Positions 1-8,839 are shown, numbered from the stretch's first letter. The stretch: 64,000 bases of DNA from Rhodospirillales bacterium (GCA_022823235.1 JAJDXO010000050.1:1-64000); one strand, 5' to 3'. Notes: generated by a model from the letters alone, not told the origin. Numbers and translations are program-made.

Positions 1-150
1 CCCCGCTGCGGCTCGGGCTCGCTGGCTCGCCACGCCTCCGCATCCCTCTCCCTCGGGGGGTGTGGGAATATTTCCGCCCCCCCCCGCGATGGGGGTGGGT
101 TGGGGTGGGGGTGAATCTTAAAATGGGTGAGGGTGATATGGAAATGCCCC
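1..150. repeat. G/C-tract intergenic repeat (copy 1)
   Basis: The gene-free start of the window. It carries runs such as GGGTTGGGGTGGGGGTGA and a stretch reading CTCGCCacGCCTCCGCaTCC followed by CTCTCCCTC. The same blocks occur in the gap at 19142-19382, although their order differs, so this looks like one copy of a dispersed intergenic repeat. No gene is apparent. Confidence 0.5.
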
Positions 151-1362
151 CTAACCCAGCGCCCGGTCCAGGTCGGCGATCAGATCCTCGGGGTCCTCCA
201 GTCCGACGGAAAAGCGGAAGAATCCGTCGCCGGCGTAGTCCCGGAAATGCTCGAACTGCCCGCCTTCGAGCCGGAACGAACTGTCGTTGAGTTCGTCCGT
301 GGGCATCCACCAGATCAGCGACCGATGGTGGCCCAGGGAAACCGCATAGTGGATCACTTCGAGTTCTTCGGTCATCCGCCGGGCGATCCCGGCGCCCGTT
401 GCCGCGTCGCCGACCTGAAATGCCATCATCCCCCCGAAGTTTTCCATCTGCCGCCTGGCGAGATCGTGCTGCGGGTGGCTCGGATGGCCGGGATAGATCA
501 CCCGGCTGACCCGGGGATCGCCTTCGAGCCATTCGGCGACCGCCATGGCGCCGTCCTGGTGGGCCCGCATCCGGATCGGCAGGGTCGCGGCGCCGCGCGC
601 GATCAGCCATGCATTGAACGGAGACAGCACGCCGCCGTAGTGAACGGCCGCCTCCGCCCGCAGCTTCTCTATCAGCTCCCTCGGCCCGGAGACGGCCCCG
701 CCGACCGCATCCCCGTGACCGCCGATATACTTGGTGCTGGACTGCATCACCAGATCGACCCCGAGCCCGGCCGAGGACTGGCCGACCGGAGACGCGAATG
801 TCGCATCGCACGAGTGCAGGGCGCCGGCGGCCTGCGCGATGGCGGAGATTGCGGGCAGGTCCGTCAGCCGGCAAATGGGGTTGGCCGGCGTTTCCGTATG
901 GATGAGTTTGGTATTCGGGCGGACGGCGGCCTCGACGGCCCTGAGATCGGTCATGTCGACAAGCGAAATCTCGATGCCCAGGCGCGGCAGCGTATCGCGA
1001 ACCAGTTCGGCGACACCGGCGTAGGAGACGTCCGAGACGATGGTATGATCGCCGGCGGACAAGGCCGTTAGAAATATGGCGCTTGCCGCGGCCATGCCGG
1101 AACCCAGACAAAGACAGGCCTCGGTTCCCTCGAGCGCCGCGATCTTGTCCTCCAGCATTCGGACAGTCGGATTGCCCCAGCGGGTATAGATGAACGGCGC
1201 GTCGTCCTCCTGATCGTGCGCGGAGAAGCCGACCAGGTCGTCGGCGACGAAGGTCGTCGACATGGCGATATTGGGCGCGGCCGCCCGGGTCGCGGGATCC
1301 GGCCCCTCGCCCGCATGGATGGCCCGTGTCGACGGCCCGGGGCGGGAATTGGATTTGGTCAT
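151..1362 (-). CDS. PLP-dependent Cys/Met metabolism enzyme (cystathionine gamma-synthase/lyase family)
   Basis: A 403-residue protein of the fold-type I Cys/Met family, the usual length. The PLP lysine is K201 in QSSTKYIGGHGD, with Asp176 in SCDATFASP and the neighbouring-subunit loop YTRWGNPT at 59-66. The C-terminal SVGLEDPEDLIADLDRAL is also typical. These enzymes do gamma-replacement or elimination on homoserine esters or cystathionine; the exact reaction cannot be read from the motifs. The start at MTKSNSRPGPSTRAIHAGEG was chosen because that is where family homology begins; an upstream extension would overlap the divergent acyl-CoA ligase gene at 1466. It is transcribed away from that gene. 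Confidence 0.88.
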   Translation of the reverse strand: MTKSNSRPGPSTRAIHAGEGPDPATRAAAPNIAMSTTFVADDLVGFSAHDQEDDAPFIYTRWGNPTVRMLEDKIAALEGTEACLCLGSGMAAASAIFLTALSAGDHTIVSDVSYAGVAELVRDTLPRLGIEISLVDMTDLRAVEAAVRPNTKLIHTETPANPICRLTDLPAISAIAQAAGALHSCDATFASPVGQSSAGLGVDLVMQSSTKYIGGHGDAVGGAVSGPRELIEKLRAEAAVHYGGVLSPFNAWLIARGAATLPIRMRAHQDGAMAVAEWLEGDPRVSRVIYPGHPSHPQHDLARRQMENFGGMMAFQVGDAATGAGIARRMTEELEVIHYAVSLGHHRSLIWWMPTDELNDSSFRLEGGQFEHFRDYAGDGFFRFSVGLEDPEDLIADLDRALG

Positions 1363-1465
1363 GGCGTGGCCTTCGTACCGGTGGCTCGCGCGATCCGGGT
1401 TGGATTTTGTCCCCGGAACGGCGCTACAATCGATGCAACCATAGAATACACAGGGCAGGCCTTCC

Positions 1466-3031
1466 ATGTTGACCATGACCTCGGCGCTGACCCGCGCGGA
1501 GCGCGTGTTCGGCGGCAAGACGGCAATCATCGATACCGAAGCGACTTACTCGTGGGCGGAAGAAACCGACCGCATCGCCCGGTTGGCGGGCGGCCTGGGA
1601 TCGCTGGGCATCGGGCCGACCCACCGGTACGGGATCGTTTCGCCCAATACGTTCCGCTATCAGGAGGCGCTCTATGCCGGATACTGGTCCGGGGCGGTGC
1701 CCGTGCCGATCAACATGCGCCTCGCGCCGCCGGAGATCCGGTACATCCTGGAAAACGCGGAGTGTTCATGGCTGCTGCTGGGTCCCGGATTCGAGGATCT
1801 GGCCGATGCGCCGGAGCTCGCCCCCTGGAAGGATCATCTGGTGTTCCTGGGGCCCGAGACCGACGGGGTGCCGTGGCCGTCCGCCGACGGGCTGATCGCC
1901 GGTCACGAACCCCTGCCGCCCCATCCCGCCGCCGAGGACGATATCGCGCTGATGCTCTATACGGGCGGCACCACGGGGCGCAGCAAGGGCGTTCCCCTCA
2001 CCCACCTGAATATCGTTTCGAACGGGATGCAGGTCGGCCTCGTCATGGGCGCGGCCATCGATGACAATTACCTGCATATCCCGCCCATGTTCCATGCCGC
2101 CGACCTGCTGGCGACCGGCTTTACCCTGGTCGGATCGGCGCACTGCTTCCTGCCCGTATTCACGCCGGTCGACGTGCTGAGCGCCATCCAGGATTACAAG
2201 GTCACGGCCTGCATGATGGCGCCGACCATGATCATCATGACCCTCGGCGAGGAGAGTTTCGGGAGCTTCGATCTCTCGTCGCTCAGGGTGATGCTTTACG
2301 GCTCGTCCCCCATGGCCGCCGAATGGATCAAGCGCACCATGGAGGCCTTCGACGGCGCCGATATTTTGCAGGGCTACGGTCTGACCGAGACATCCCCCAT
2401 CCTGACGACGCTCGATCCGCCGGAACACCGCCAGGCCATCGACAGCGGCGACCTGGAAATCCTCAGAAGCGCCGGCCGGCCCGTGGTCGGCGTCGACATG
2501 AAGATTCTCGGCCCGGACGGAAACGAGGTTTCGCCCGACGATTCCGGCGAAGTGGTGGTCCGCGGACCCAACGTCTCCGGCGGCTATCTGAACCGGCCCG
2601 AGGAAACGTCGGCGGCCTTCAAGGATGGCTGGTTCCACACCGGCGACGTCGGCCGCCTCGACGAGGACGGCTATTTGTTCGTACAGGACCGCAAGAAGGA
2701 CATGGTCATCACCGGCGGCGAAAACGTCTATACCACCGAGGTGGAGGCCGCCCTCTATCAGCACCCGGAGGTCCACGAAACCGCGGTTATCGGCGTGCCC
2801 GACGAGAAGTTCGGCGAGGCGCTGTTCGCCGTCATCGTTCCGGTGCCGGGCTCCTCGCTCGACGAGGAAGCGGTCATCGAGCATTGCAGGGGCCGCATCG
2901 GGAGCTATAAAATTCCGCGCAGGATGGCGTTCGTCGAAGAGATGCCGAAGAGCGCAATGGGTAAAATTCTCAAGGCCGAACTGCGAAAGATGTACGGCGG
3001 CAGCGAGAAGATTTCAGCGGCACAACGCTGA
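1466..3031 (+). CDS. acyl-CoA synthetase (AMP-forming)
   Basis: A 521-residue member of the ANL adenylating superfamily, which makes an acyl- or aryl-AMP and then the CoA thioester. All core motifs are visible: P-loop TGGTTGRSKG, GYGLTETSP, GWFHTGDVG, the hinge DRKKDMVITGGENVYTTEVE, and the C-terminal lysine in PKSAMGKILKAEL. The substrate is not evident. It is followed 20 bases later by a UbiD-type decarboxylase, so the two are probably co-transcribed and handle the same aromatic or unsaturated acid. A second in-frame ATG lies at 1475; either start is possible. Confidence 0.9.
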   Translation: MLTMTSALTRAERVFGGKTAIIDTEATYSWAEETDRIARLAGGLGSLGIGPTHRYGIVSPNTFRYQEALYAGYWSGAVPVPINMRLAPPEIRYILENAECSWLLLGPGFEDLADAPELAPWKDHLVFLGPETDGVPWPSADGLIAGHEPLPPHPAAEDDIALMLYTGGTTGRSKGVPLTHLNIVSNGMQVGLVMGAAIDDNYLHIPPMFHAADLLATGFTLVGSAHCFLPVFTPVDVLSAIQDYKVTACMMAPTMIIMTLGEESFGSFDLSSLRVMLYGSSPMAAEWIKRTMEAFDGADILQGYGLTETSPILTTLDPPEHRQAIDSGDLEILRSAGRPVVGVDMKILGPDGNEVSPDDSGEVVVRGPNVSGGYLNRPEETSAAFKDGWFHTGDVGRLDEDGYLFVQDRKKDMVITGGENVYTTEVEAALYQHPEVHETAVIGVPDEKFGEALFAVIVPVPGSSLDEEAVIEHCRGRIGSYKIPRRMAFVEEMPKSAMGKILKAELRKMYGGSEKISAAQR

Positions 3032-3051
3032 GTACAACAGGGGAGAACATC

Positions 3052-4701
3052 GTGCCGGATTCAGCAAGCGCGGCCGTCGATACGGAGAAATTCCGTCTGC
3101 GCCGCTTTATCGAACGCCTCGATGACGAGGGCGAGGTCGAAACCCACGACGAAAACGTGGCGCTGGCCGACATTTCGAAGATCGTCGAGGCCAGCGACAA
3201 GGCAGTGCGGTTCAAGAGCGCGGGTCCCGAGAAGCAGGAACTGGTCGCCAACGTCATGGGCAGCCGCAAGCGTCTCGCGGTCGCGCTCGAGACCACGGTC
3301 GAAGAGGTCGTTCCGGCTTTCCAGGCCCGGCTGAACAACAAGCAGCCGGTGGTGCATGTCGACAGGGACCAGGCCCCGGCGCAGCAGGTGGTGCTCGAAG
3401 GCGACGACGCGGACCTCACCAAACTGCCGTTTCACCCCCAGCACGCTTTCGACGGGAGTACGTATATCTCGTCGGCCATCGACTATGCGTTCGATGTCGA
3501 CAATGACGTCACCAATGTGGGCTGCCGGCGTCTGAGCCTCCGCAACAAGCGCGAATGCGGGACCAATGTGACTGCGCCCTCCGACTTGCAGCGCATCTAC
3601 CGCGCCGCGGTGCGCCGCGGTGAAAAGCTGCCCATCAGCTTCGCCCTCGGCTCCCACCCCATCGACTTCATGGCCGCCGGAATGCGAATCCCGGCGGACG
3701 AAATCACCCTTGTCGGCACGCTGCGCGGCGAGCCGGTTCCCCTGGTCAAGAGCCTGACCAACGACATCATGGTGCCGGCCGATGCGGAGATGGTGGTCGA
3801 AGGCTACCTCGACGAACGCGGCTATGTGGAGCCCGAAGGACCCTATGGCGAGTATGTCGGCTACTACGGCGCCATGCACATGGATCCGGTTTTCCACGTT
3901 ACGGCCATCACCCACCGCGACGACGTGCTGCACCAGACCCTGCTCCACGGTTCGGGCAAGAGCCTCGCCAAGGTGGAATCGGCGGCCATGATGAGCATCC
4001 GGCTCGAAGCTCAAATTTGGGCCATGCTCAAGGCGGCCCGGGTCGATGTCCGGGCGGTTCACGTGCCGCAGTCCGGGGCCGAAGGGCAGCAAATCCGCAT
4101 CGCCATCAACCAGCAGCGGCCGGGTCAGGCGCGAAACGTCATTTCCACCTTGCTGGGCGGCGTGTTCAGCGCCAAGCACGTCTTCGTCACCGACGCGGAC
4201 GTGGATATCCGGTCCCAGGACGAAATGGACTGGGCCATGGCGTCGCGCTTTCAGGCCGACCGGGACATCATCGTGATGACCGGGATAATGGGCATGCCCA
4301 TGGACCCGTCATTGGAGACCGACGGACCGACCGGGGCCAAGGCGGGCTTCGACCTCACCATGCCCATGTCCAAGAAGGGCTCCCTGATGGCCACCGTCTC
4401 GGGCGCGCCCGACTTGCAGGGCTCGGCGCGCTACCAGACCGTCGAGCAGGCGCTGGAGGCCGGTCCCATCTACTTCACCGAGATCATGGAGGCGCTCGGC
4501 AGCCGGGACGGGCGGGAAATCGCGCTTGAACTCGATGCGCTTCGTCAGGCGGGCCGTCTGGTCCGGGATGAAAACGGCCGCTACCTGCTGGGCTCGGCGG
4601 ACAGCGGGGCGACAGGCCTCACCGAGGAAGCCCACTGGCATGCAACCGAGGGCGACCCCAACCGTCATGTGAGTACGGACAAGATCACCATCACCCGCTG
4701 A
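3052..4701 (+). CDS. UbiD family decarboxylase (prFMN-dependent)
   Basis: A 549-residue UbiD-superfamily enzyme, which decarboxylates, or in reverse carboxylates, aromatic and alpha,beta-unsaturated acids with prenylated FMN. The hallmark EGPYGEYVGYYG is at 262-273, giving the two catalytic glutamates of the E-R-E set; the arginine is probably in RRLSLRNKRECG at 159-170. GTG is the start codon, preceded by GGGGAGAAC at 8-base spacing. No ubiX-type flavin prenyltransferase is in this window, so the cofactor must come from elsewhere. Pairing with the acyl-CoA ligase suggests catabolism rather than ubiquinone synthesis. Confidence 0.92.
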   Translation: MPDSASAAVDTEKFRLRRFIERLDDEGEVETHDENVALADISKIVEASDKAVRFKSAGPEKQELVANVMGSRKRLAVALETTVEEVVPAFQARLNNKQPVVHVDRDQAPAQQVVLEGDDADLTKLPFHPQHAFDGSTYISSAIDYAFDVDNDVTNVGCRRLSLRNKRECGTNVTAPSDLQRIYRAAVRRGEKLPISFALGSHPIDFMAAGMRIPADEITLVGTLRGEPVPLVKSLTNDIMVPADAEMVVEGYLDERGYVEPEGPYGEYVGYYGAMHMDPVFHVTAITHRDDVLHQTLLHGSGKSLAKVESAAMMSIRLEAQIWAMLKAARVDVRAVHVPQSGAEGQQIRIAINQQRPGQARNVISTLLGGVFSAKHVFVTDADVDIRSQDEMDWAMASRFQADRDIIVMTGIMGMPMDPSLETDGPTGAKAGFDLTMPMSKKGSLMATVSGAPDLQGSARYQTVEQALEAGPIYFTEIMEALGSRDGREIALELDALRQAGRLVRDENGRYLLGSADSGATGLTEEAHWHATEGDPNRHVSTDKITITR

Positions 4702-4843
4702 GCGCCGGCTTCTCCCCGTCAACGCCGGCCGGGACGCGCATGGCGGCGGCGGGGTCTTCGACCCGGCCCGGCCTCAATGCCCTAAATGAAGGGGCTTACA
4801 AAGATTACTTTACGCCCGAAGGGGAATCTCCCAGAGTCGAGGG

Positions 4844-5383
4844 ATGCGGACCGGCCCCGCCATATTCTTCGCGGTTTCGGCGTTCGTGCTGCTGCTTTCT
4901 CTACCTACCATCCCGGAGCAAATACGGGGATGGGCGGAGGCGCTCGGCATGATCGGCGCAGAATGGCATTGGTGGAATTATCTCGGGGTCTCCATTGGCC
5001 TGATTATGATGTTGTTTTCACTCTATCCGGTCTGGCGATGGGTTGCTGGCAATGCAAGCGCATTGACCAAATCCGATATTAATCTGTCATTCGGCGATAT
5101 TTTGGGGATTGCCTCCATGCTGGTTATGGTCTGCCTCATCGGCTGGGGGGTCTATTACATCATTTTCGTCTACGAGCGCCCGCAATCGCCGGTATGGGTG
5201 CATCCAACGTTGCCGCCCGCCGAACAAGAGAAGGCAAAGGCGAAGTGCCGAATCGCCGCATATGAAGCGATCGGTGCTGGAACAGGGAAGCCCTCGGATC
5301 CGACTCCGTGGCACCGGAACTCGTATGTAGATCAGTGCCTGATCGCCAGGGGCTTCAAAATTGAACAGGGTGAACCGAAATGA
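4844..5383 (+). CDS. small multi-pass membrane protein, unknown
   Basis: A 179-residue protein that I do not recognise. It has three hydrophobic segments, at about residues 4-20, 44-64 and 85-108 (the last GILGIASMLVMVCLIGWGVYYIIF-like), then a charged tail of about 70 residues with two cysteines (AKCRIAAYEAI and YVDQCLIARGF). The tail is probably on one face of the membrane. Base composition is lower in GC than in the UbiD gene before it. A weak CGAGGG precedes the ATG. It opens the accessory patch described in the findings. Confidence 0.6.
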   Translation: MRTGPAIFFAVSAFVLLLSLPTIPEQIRGWAEALGMIGAEWHWWNYLGVSIGLIMMLFSLYPVWRWVAGNASALTKSDINLSFGDILGIASMLVMVCLIGWGVYYIIFVYERPQSPVWVHPTLPPAEQEKAKAKCRIAAYEAIGAGTGKPSDPTPWHRNSYVDQCLIARGFKIEQGEPK

Positions 5384-5435
5384 CCGGTGGTATTCCCATA
5401 CTTGATCCAAAAATGGCCGAATGGAGGGCCACGCA

Positions 5436-5753
5436 ATGACAGAAGACGAAACGGACGCGGGCGTGGGCCGCTTGGCGCGGCAATATGCCGAGATTCAAAG
5501 GCAGATTGCCAGCGTCAAGGGCTTCCTGCATGAGAAGGGGGCGGGAGCCGAAACGGCCACCGTGTCGCTCCGAAACATGAACTTCGGCGATTACGAGAAG
5601 ACCAAGAAGGCGTTCGATGCGGTCCCCTGGGCCGAAATCAGCAACCATCTTGGCGAACTGGCTGAATTGGCTCGCGAGCGAAAGAATATCCAGGATTGCC
5701 TTCATCAAGCCGGCTTGGGTGCGCTGGTTGAAAGCGACGGAGAGGGCGAATGA
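5436..5753 (+). CDS. small hypothetical protein, helical
   Basis: About 105 residues, mostly charged and predicted helical (RLARQYAEIQRQIASVKGFL, LAELARERKNIQDCL), with no family I recognise. The start at MTEDETDAGVG is preferred over the ATG at 5421 because GGAGGG lies 7 bases before it; the upstream ATG overlaps that ribosome site. It follows the membrane protein by 52 bases on the same strand, so the two may be one transcript. Confidence 0.5.
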   Translation: MTEDETDAGVGRLARQYAEIQRQIASVKGFLHEKGAGAETATVSLRNMNFGDYEKTKKAFDAVPWAEISNHLGELAELARERKNIQDCLHQAGLGALVESDGEGE

Positions 5754-5778
5754 CCCGACTTTAATGCCCTTTAAAATG

Positions 5779-6029
5779 GGGAATTATATACGATAGTGCC
5801 CAAGGTGATAGCGAGCTAAATTCTCGGGTCTTCCTTCACTTGGTGATTCTTCGCTTTACTTTACGCACAACAAAATAGTCGCGTATTTTCTTCACCCAAT
5901 ACCACATCACGTTTTAGGTCCCATATTGTTGCGAGAGATGATTAGTTGGTCAGGCTGTTCAAACGCCAAGCCAATAGGTGTTACGTAACACCCTGGACAA
6001 ATATTTTGGGAATTATATGCAATAGTGCC
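5779..6029. repeat. 22-base direct repeat pair bounding 251 bases
   Basis: The segment containing gaattatat followed by atagtgcc occurs at 5779-5800 and again at 6008-6029 with two mismatches in 22 bases. The interval between them is AT-rich and gene-free. This could be the scar of a short inserted element or a pair of binding sites. Confidence 0.45.
5977..5992. promoter_or_regulatory. perfect 16-base palindrome GGTGTTACGTAACACC
   Basis: The sequence GGTGTTACGTAACACC equals its own reverse complement. Its size and symmetry fit a binding site for a dimeric regulator. It lies in the AT-rich spacer between two genes that converge on it, so it does not precede a recognised gene start, which weakens the operator reading. 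Confidence 0.35.
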
Positions 6030-6041
6030 GATCCTTCGAGG

Positions 6042-6596
6042 TCATCGGACGGGGGACCGCTTTTCGCAGGAGTCCCGGTTAACCCTAAGATATTCGTCGA
6101 TAAATTTATCGGTGTGTCTTGCAACAACAGACAGAATAAATCCAGAATCGCCGCCGTATGTCCCTATCGTCCCCAACTTCCAAACGGTGGTCAGCAACGG
6201 GAATTCCGTTATTTCCAACTGATGGCCCTTATACTGTAAATTTAGAACTGCGGGATACTGTACTTCCACAGTTCGTCTGTATTCCAAAAGGACGTTAAAG
6301 GCGGGTTTGAGAAGCGCGACATGGGCGTAGAGACTCGTAGCCCTTCTAGAATCTCTCTCGGTATAAATTCGAGCGCCACGCAAACGACTCCGTATTGTCG
6401 TTTCAATGTCTTCCACTCGGAGTCCGATTTTCGCGGCGTCATCAGGTAGTGATTCGACCAACAACCCCACTGATCGGCAGTCGTTCCAAAGTCTGATATG
6501 ATCGCTAATCCTCGTGACTTTCTCCGCAGCACTGGACGGTGCCGCCAGCATGACGGACAGGGCAACCGTCGGCAGGGCAAGTCGGCGCATGGTCAT
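6042..6596 (-). CDS. secreted hypothetical protein
   Basis: 184 residues with a clear Sec signal peptide (MTMRRLALPTVALSVMLAAP, cleavage near SSAA-EK). The mature part is unrecognised: two cysteines, several Arg-rich stretches and mixed alpha/beta character, as in small periplasmic proteins. The start at 6596 is supported by GGAG 7 bases upstream and by the signal peptide. The first bases of the gene closely match those of the Cache-domain gene at 55645 (see findings). It lies 29 bases after the stop of the nuclease gene. Confidence 0.6.
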   Translation of the reverse strand: MTMRRLALPTVALSVMLAAPSSAAEKVTRISDHIRLWNDCRSVGLLVESLPDDAAKIGLRVEDIETTIRSRLRGARIYTERDSRRATSLYAHVALLKPAFNVLLEYRRTVEVQYPAVLNLQYKGHQLEITEFPLLTTVWKLGTIGTYGGDSGFILSVVARHTDKFIDEYLRVNRDSCEKRSPVR

Positions 6597-6625
6597 TCGT
6601 CGTCTCCGAGCGTTTGGATTGGGAA

Positions 6626-7126
6626 TTACTTGGGACACCAGGGTTTACGCTTCTTCCCATCGTAAACCCGACCGTGGCCGGCTTTGATAAGCAGCGCAGA
6701 CAGGGGCCGTCCGTCCAGGATGAGGTTGGCGATGACCCGACCTCCCCACTTGCCCCATGAGGGATCGCGAACGACAATGCTGGCGGCGTCACCGATTGTG
6801 CGCTTGGTGAAGTCCGTCGCCTCAAGCGCGGCCCGTTTTTCGGCCTCGCACTTCGCCCACCGGCCCTTGTCCGGTGTATCCACACCACGCAACCGGACTT
6901 TGATGGACGCCAGTTCGGCCGGCATGTCCGCGCTCGCATCGACCTGGATCGTGTCGCCATCGACCACTCTCACGACCGGCCAGATGTAATCGGCGGCAAC
7001 GGCATCGGCAGCGATCGCGTACGTGGCCGCGAGCATGGTTGCGAAAATCATCGTTAAACACCGGAGGCGATGACACGGCCCTCGGACTTGCTTCCTGTCT
7101 CCGCTGATAGGTGACTGAACAATCAT
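6626..7126 (-). CDS. secreted thermonuclease-like protein (SNase domain)
   Basis: About 166 residues with a staphylococcal-nuclease-like OB fold, typical of exported Ca2+-dependent nucleases. The core motifs VRVVDGDTIQVDA and VRLRGVDTPDKGR are present, with the following EAEKRAAL helix (catalytic Glu position) and WGGRVIANL (second Arg). An N-terminal hydrophobic stretch LTMIFATMLAATYAIAADAV reads as a signal or anchor segment. The start is uncertain: 7126 is preferred because GGAGG lies 11 bases upstream, whereas the ATG at 7051 has no Shine-Dalgarno sequence. It is probably co-transcribed with the secreted hypothetical gene that follows. Confidence 0.75.
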   Translation of the reverse strand: MIVQSPISGDRKQVRGPCHRLRCLTMIFATMLAATYAIAADAVAADYIWPVVRVVDGDTIQVDASADMPAELASIKVRLRGVDTPDKGRWAKCEAEKRAALEATDFTKRTIGDAASIVVRDPSWGKWGGRVIANLILDGRPLSALLIKAGHGRVYDGKKRKPWCPK

Positions 7127-7175
7127 CGCCCCTACATCCTCCACCGAGCGCCAGCCCAGCGGGTGCCGGGCCGTT

Positions 7176-7296
7176 GCTACGTCAACCAGAATGGAAGATG
7201 TCCCGCCTATTCGCCGGGCGCGGGAGCTACCCGAGCCGGATCAAGGGCTGTTTTATTCAGCGGGCGACCCGACCAAGCGGGTCTGATTGACGTAGC
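7176..7296. repeat. 15-base imperfect inverted repeat
   Basis: GCTACGTCAACCAGA at 7176-7190 pairs with TCTGATTGACGTAGC at 7282-7296, one mismatch in 15. The arms enclose 91 bases in the gene-free stretch 7127-7405, between the nuclease and sulfatase genes. No gene is visible inside. It may be a miniature element or a regulatory site. Confidence 0.4.
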
Positions 7297-7405
7297 GGGA
7301 TGAGCTTCCGGGATTTGGAGTGATGGGTCAAGCCTGAGCCAGCGGGAGATATCGAAATGTCGGTCCCGGATTCCCGAGCCGCTTGACCGCTTGAAGCGTT
7401 GGCCC

Positions 7406-8839
7406 CTATCGCGATGCGGTCAGGCGGGAGAGGTGCTCTAGCAATGCCTGCCGGTGCTTGGCGGCCTCGCCGGACAGGCCGGATGCGGTCAGGTTGCGCC
7501 GCTCGAACGGATCTTGCCTGAGGTCATAGAACTCCTCCGATCCGTCGGTAAACCGAATGAGCTTGTAGCTATGGTCGCGAATCGCCTGGCCGTGCTTGGA
7601 TGGCGGCCGGCCGCCTCTTCGTCCGCCGCCGGCGTTCGGGCGGGGACCCGGCGCACCGGCGCCAGCGCCGCCGCCTTGACGGTTCCGGGCCCGAAATCCG
7701 CGGCGGCGGCGTTCACCGAACTTGTCGGTAAATATGAACGCCCGGGAGCCTTCCGCAGCCGCGGATGCCAGGACCGGCAGGAAGCTCACCGAATCGAGGC
7801 TGATATCCGCCGGGACGGCCCGGCGGGCATCGACACCGGCCATATGGAGTATGGTCGCAAACAGGTCCGTCGAGTTCACCAGCGCCTTCGACGTGCGTCC
7901 CCCGCCGTCCACGGCGGGCCCCGCGACGACCAGCGGGACCCGCACCCCGCCCTCGTAGAGGGTATCCTTGGCGGTTCGCCGGGTGAACGGCGCGCCGACG
8001 ACCCGCGCGGGGCTGCCGTTGTCGCCCATGAAGATGACGTTGGTTTTCGCCAGCTCGCGCTCGCCGATCCCCTCCAGCAGACGGCCTATTTCGGTGTCCA
8101 TGGCGTTGATCATCGCCTTGTAGTGTCCGCGGGCGTCCCGGCCCGGTGGATAATCGGGAAGGCCCTTGAATTCGTCGGCCAGCAGTTCCTCCGGCGGTTT
8201 ATGAAACGGGGCATGGGGCGCGGTCATCGCCAGCCACAGGAACCACGGCTTCCCCTTTCGCGGTTCCAGCCAGCGGAGGGCATCATCGACGAATTCGGTC
8301 GTCGCGTACCGCTCGACCAATTCGGTCCGGCCGTTCACCACCTTTCGCCAGGAGAAGTAGTCGCGCAGGCCGCCCCGCATGAAACCAGCATAGTGCGGCA
8401 CGCCCATCCGGGCCGGGTTGTCGTCTCCGCCGTTGCGCTGATCGGAGAGATGCCATTTGCCGATGACCGCGCTGTCATAGGGCCCGCCGGCATGCGCCGT
8501 AAGGAGTTTGAAGAGCGACGGCTCGCTCAGGCCGATGCCCGGGTTCGATCCGCCGGCCGGCCCCCCGACCCCGGTGCGGAAACCGTAGCGCCCGGTCAGG
8601 ATCGTCGCCCGCGTCGGCGAACAGGTGGATTGAGACCAAAAATTCTCGAACACTACCCCGCGCTCGCACAGCGCGTCGATATTCGGCGTCGGGGCCGTGT
8701 CCCTTCCGATCCCGTAGCATCCCAAAGCCTCGACGCCCATGTCGTCGGCGATGATCAACAGGACGTTGTCCCTGGCATGGACGGCGGATCCGAAAGCGAT
8801 TGCGCCCAAAACGGCGCCGGCAAGAAAAATGCTCTTCAT
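7406..8839 (-). CDS. periplasmic sulfatase (arylsulfatase family)
   Basis: 477 residues. It has a signal peptide (MKSIFLAGAVLGAIAFGSAVHA), metal-site start NVLLIIADDMG, and the formylglycine motif CSPTR at 73-77 followed by ATILTGRYGFRTG, which defines type I sulfatases. It hydrolyses sulfate esters of a sugar, phenol or choline-type substrate; the target is unknown. At roughly residues 375-416 there is an inserted Gly/Arg/Pro-rich low-complexity stretch. No formylglycine-generating enzyme gene is in view. It stands alone, with a repeat cluster upstream. Confidence 0.9.
   Translation of the reverse strand: MKSIFLAGAVLGAIAFGSAVHARDNVLLIIADDMGVEALGCYGIGRDTAPTPNIDALCERGVVFENFWSQSTCSPTRATILTGRYGFRTGVGGPAGGSNPGIGLSEPSLFKLLTAHAGGPYDSAVIGKWHLSDQRNGGDDNPARMGVPHYAGFMRGGLRDYFSWRKVVNGRTELVERYATTEFVDDALRWLEPRKGKPWFLWLAMTAPHAPFHKPPEELLADEFKGLPDYPPGRDARGHYKAMINAMDTEIGRLLEGIGERELAKTNVIFMGDNGSPARVVGAPFTRRTAKDTLYEGGVRVPLVVAGPAVDGGGRTSKALVNSTDLFATILHMAGVDARRAVPADISLDSVSFLPVLASAAAEGSRAFIFTDKFGERRRRGFRARNRQGGGAGAGAPGPRPNAGGGRRGGRPPSKHGQAIRDHSYKLIRFTDGSEEFYDLRQDPFERRNLTASGLSGEAAKHRQALLEHLSRLTASR

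Larger units (their letters stand above)
5754..6041. other. AT-rich gene-free spacer with repeats
   Basis: A 288-base stretch that is visibly richer in A+T than the surrounding genes. I find no convincing gene. It contains the first copy of a 22-base imperfect direct repeat (5779-5800, second copy 6008-6029) and a perfect 16-base palindrome at 5977-5992. Confidence 0.5.

Noticed and set aside
1-150. G-quadruplex regulatory element
   Set aside because: The G-tracts could form one, but the same tracts recur in another intergenic gap and are better explained as a dispersed repeat.
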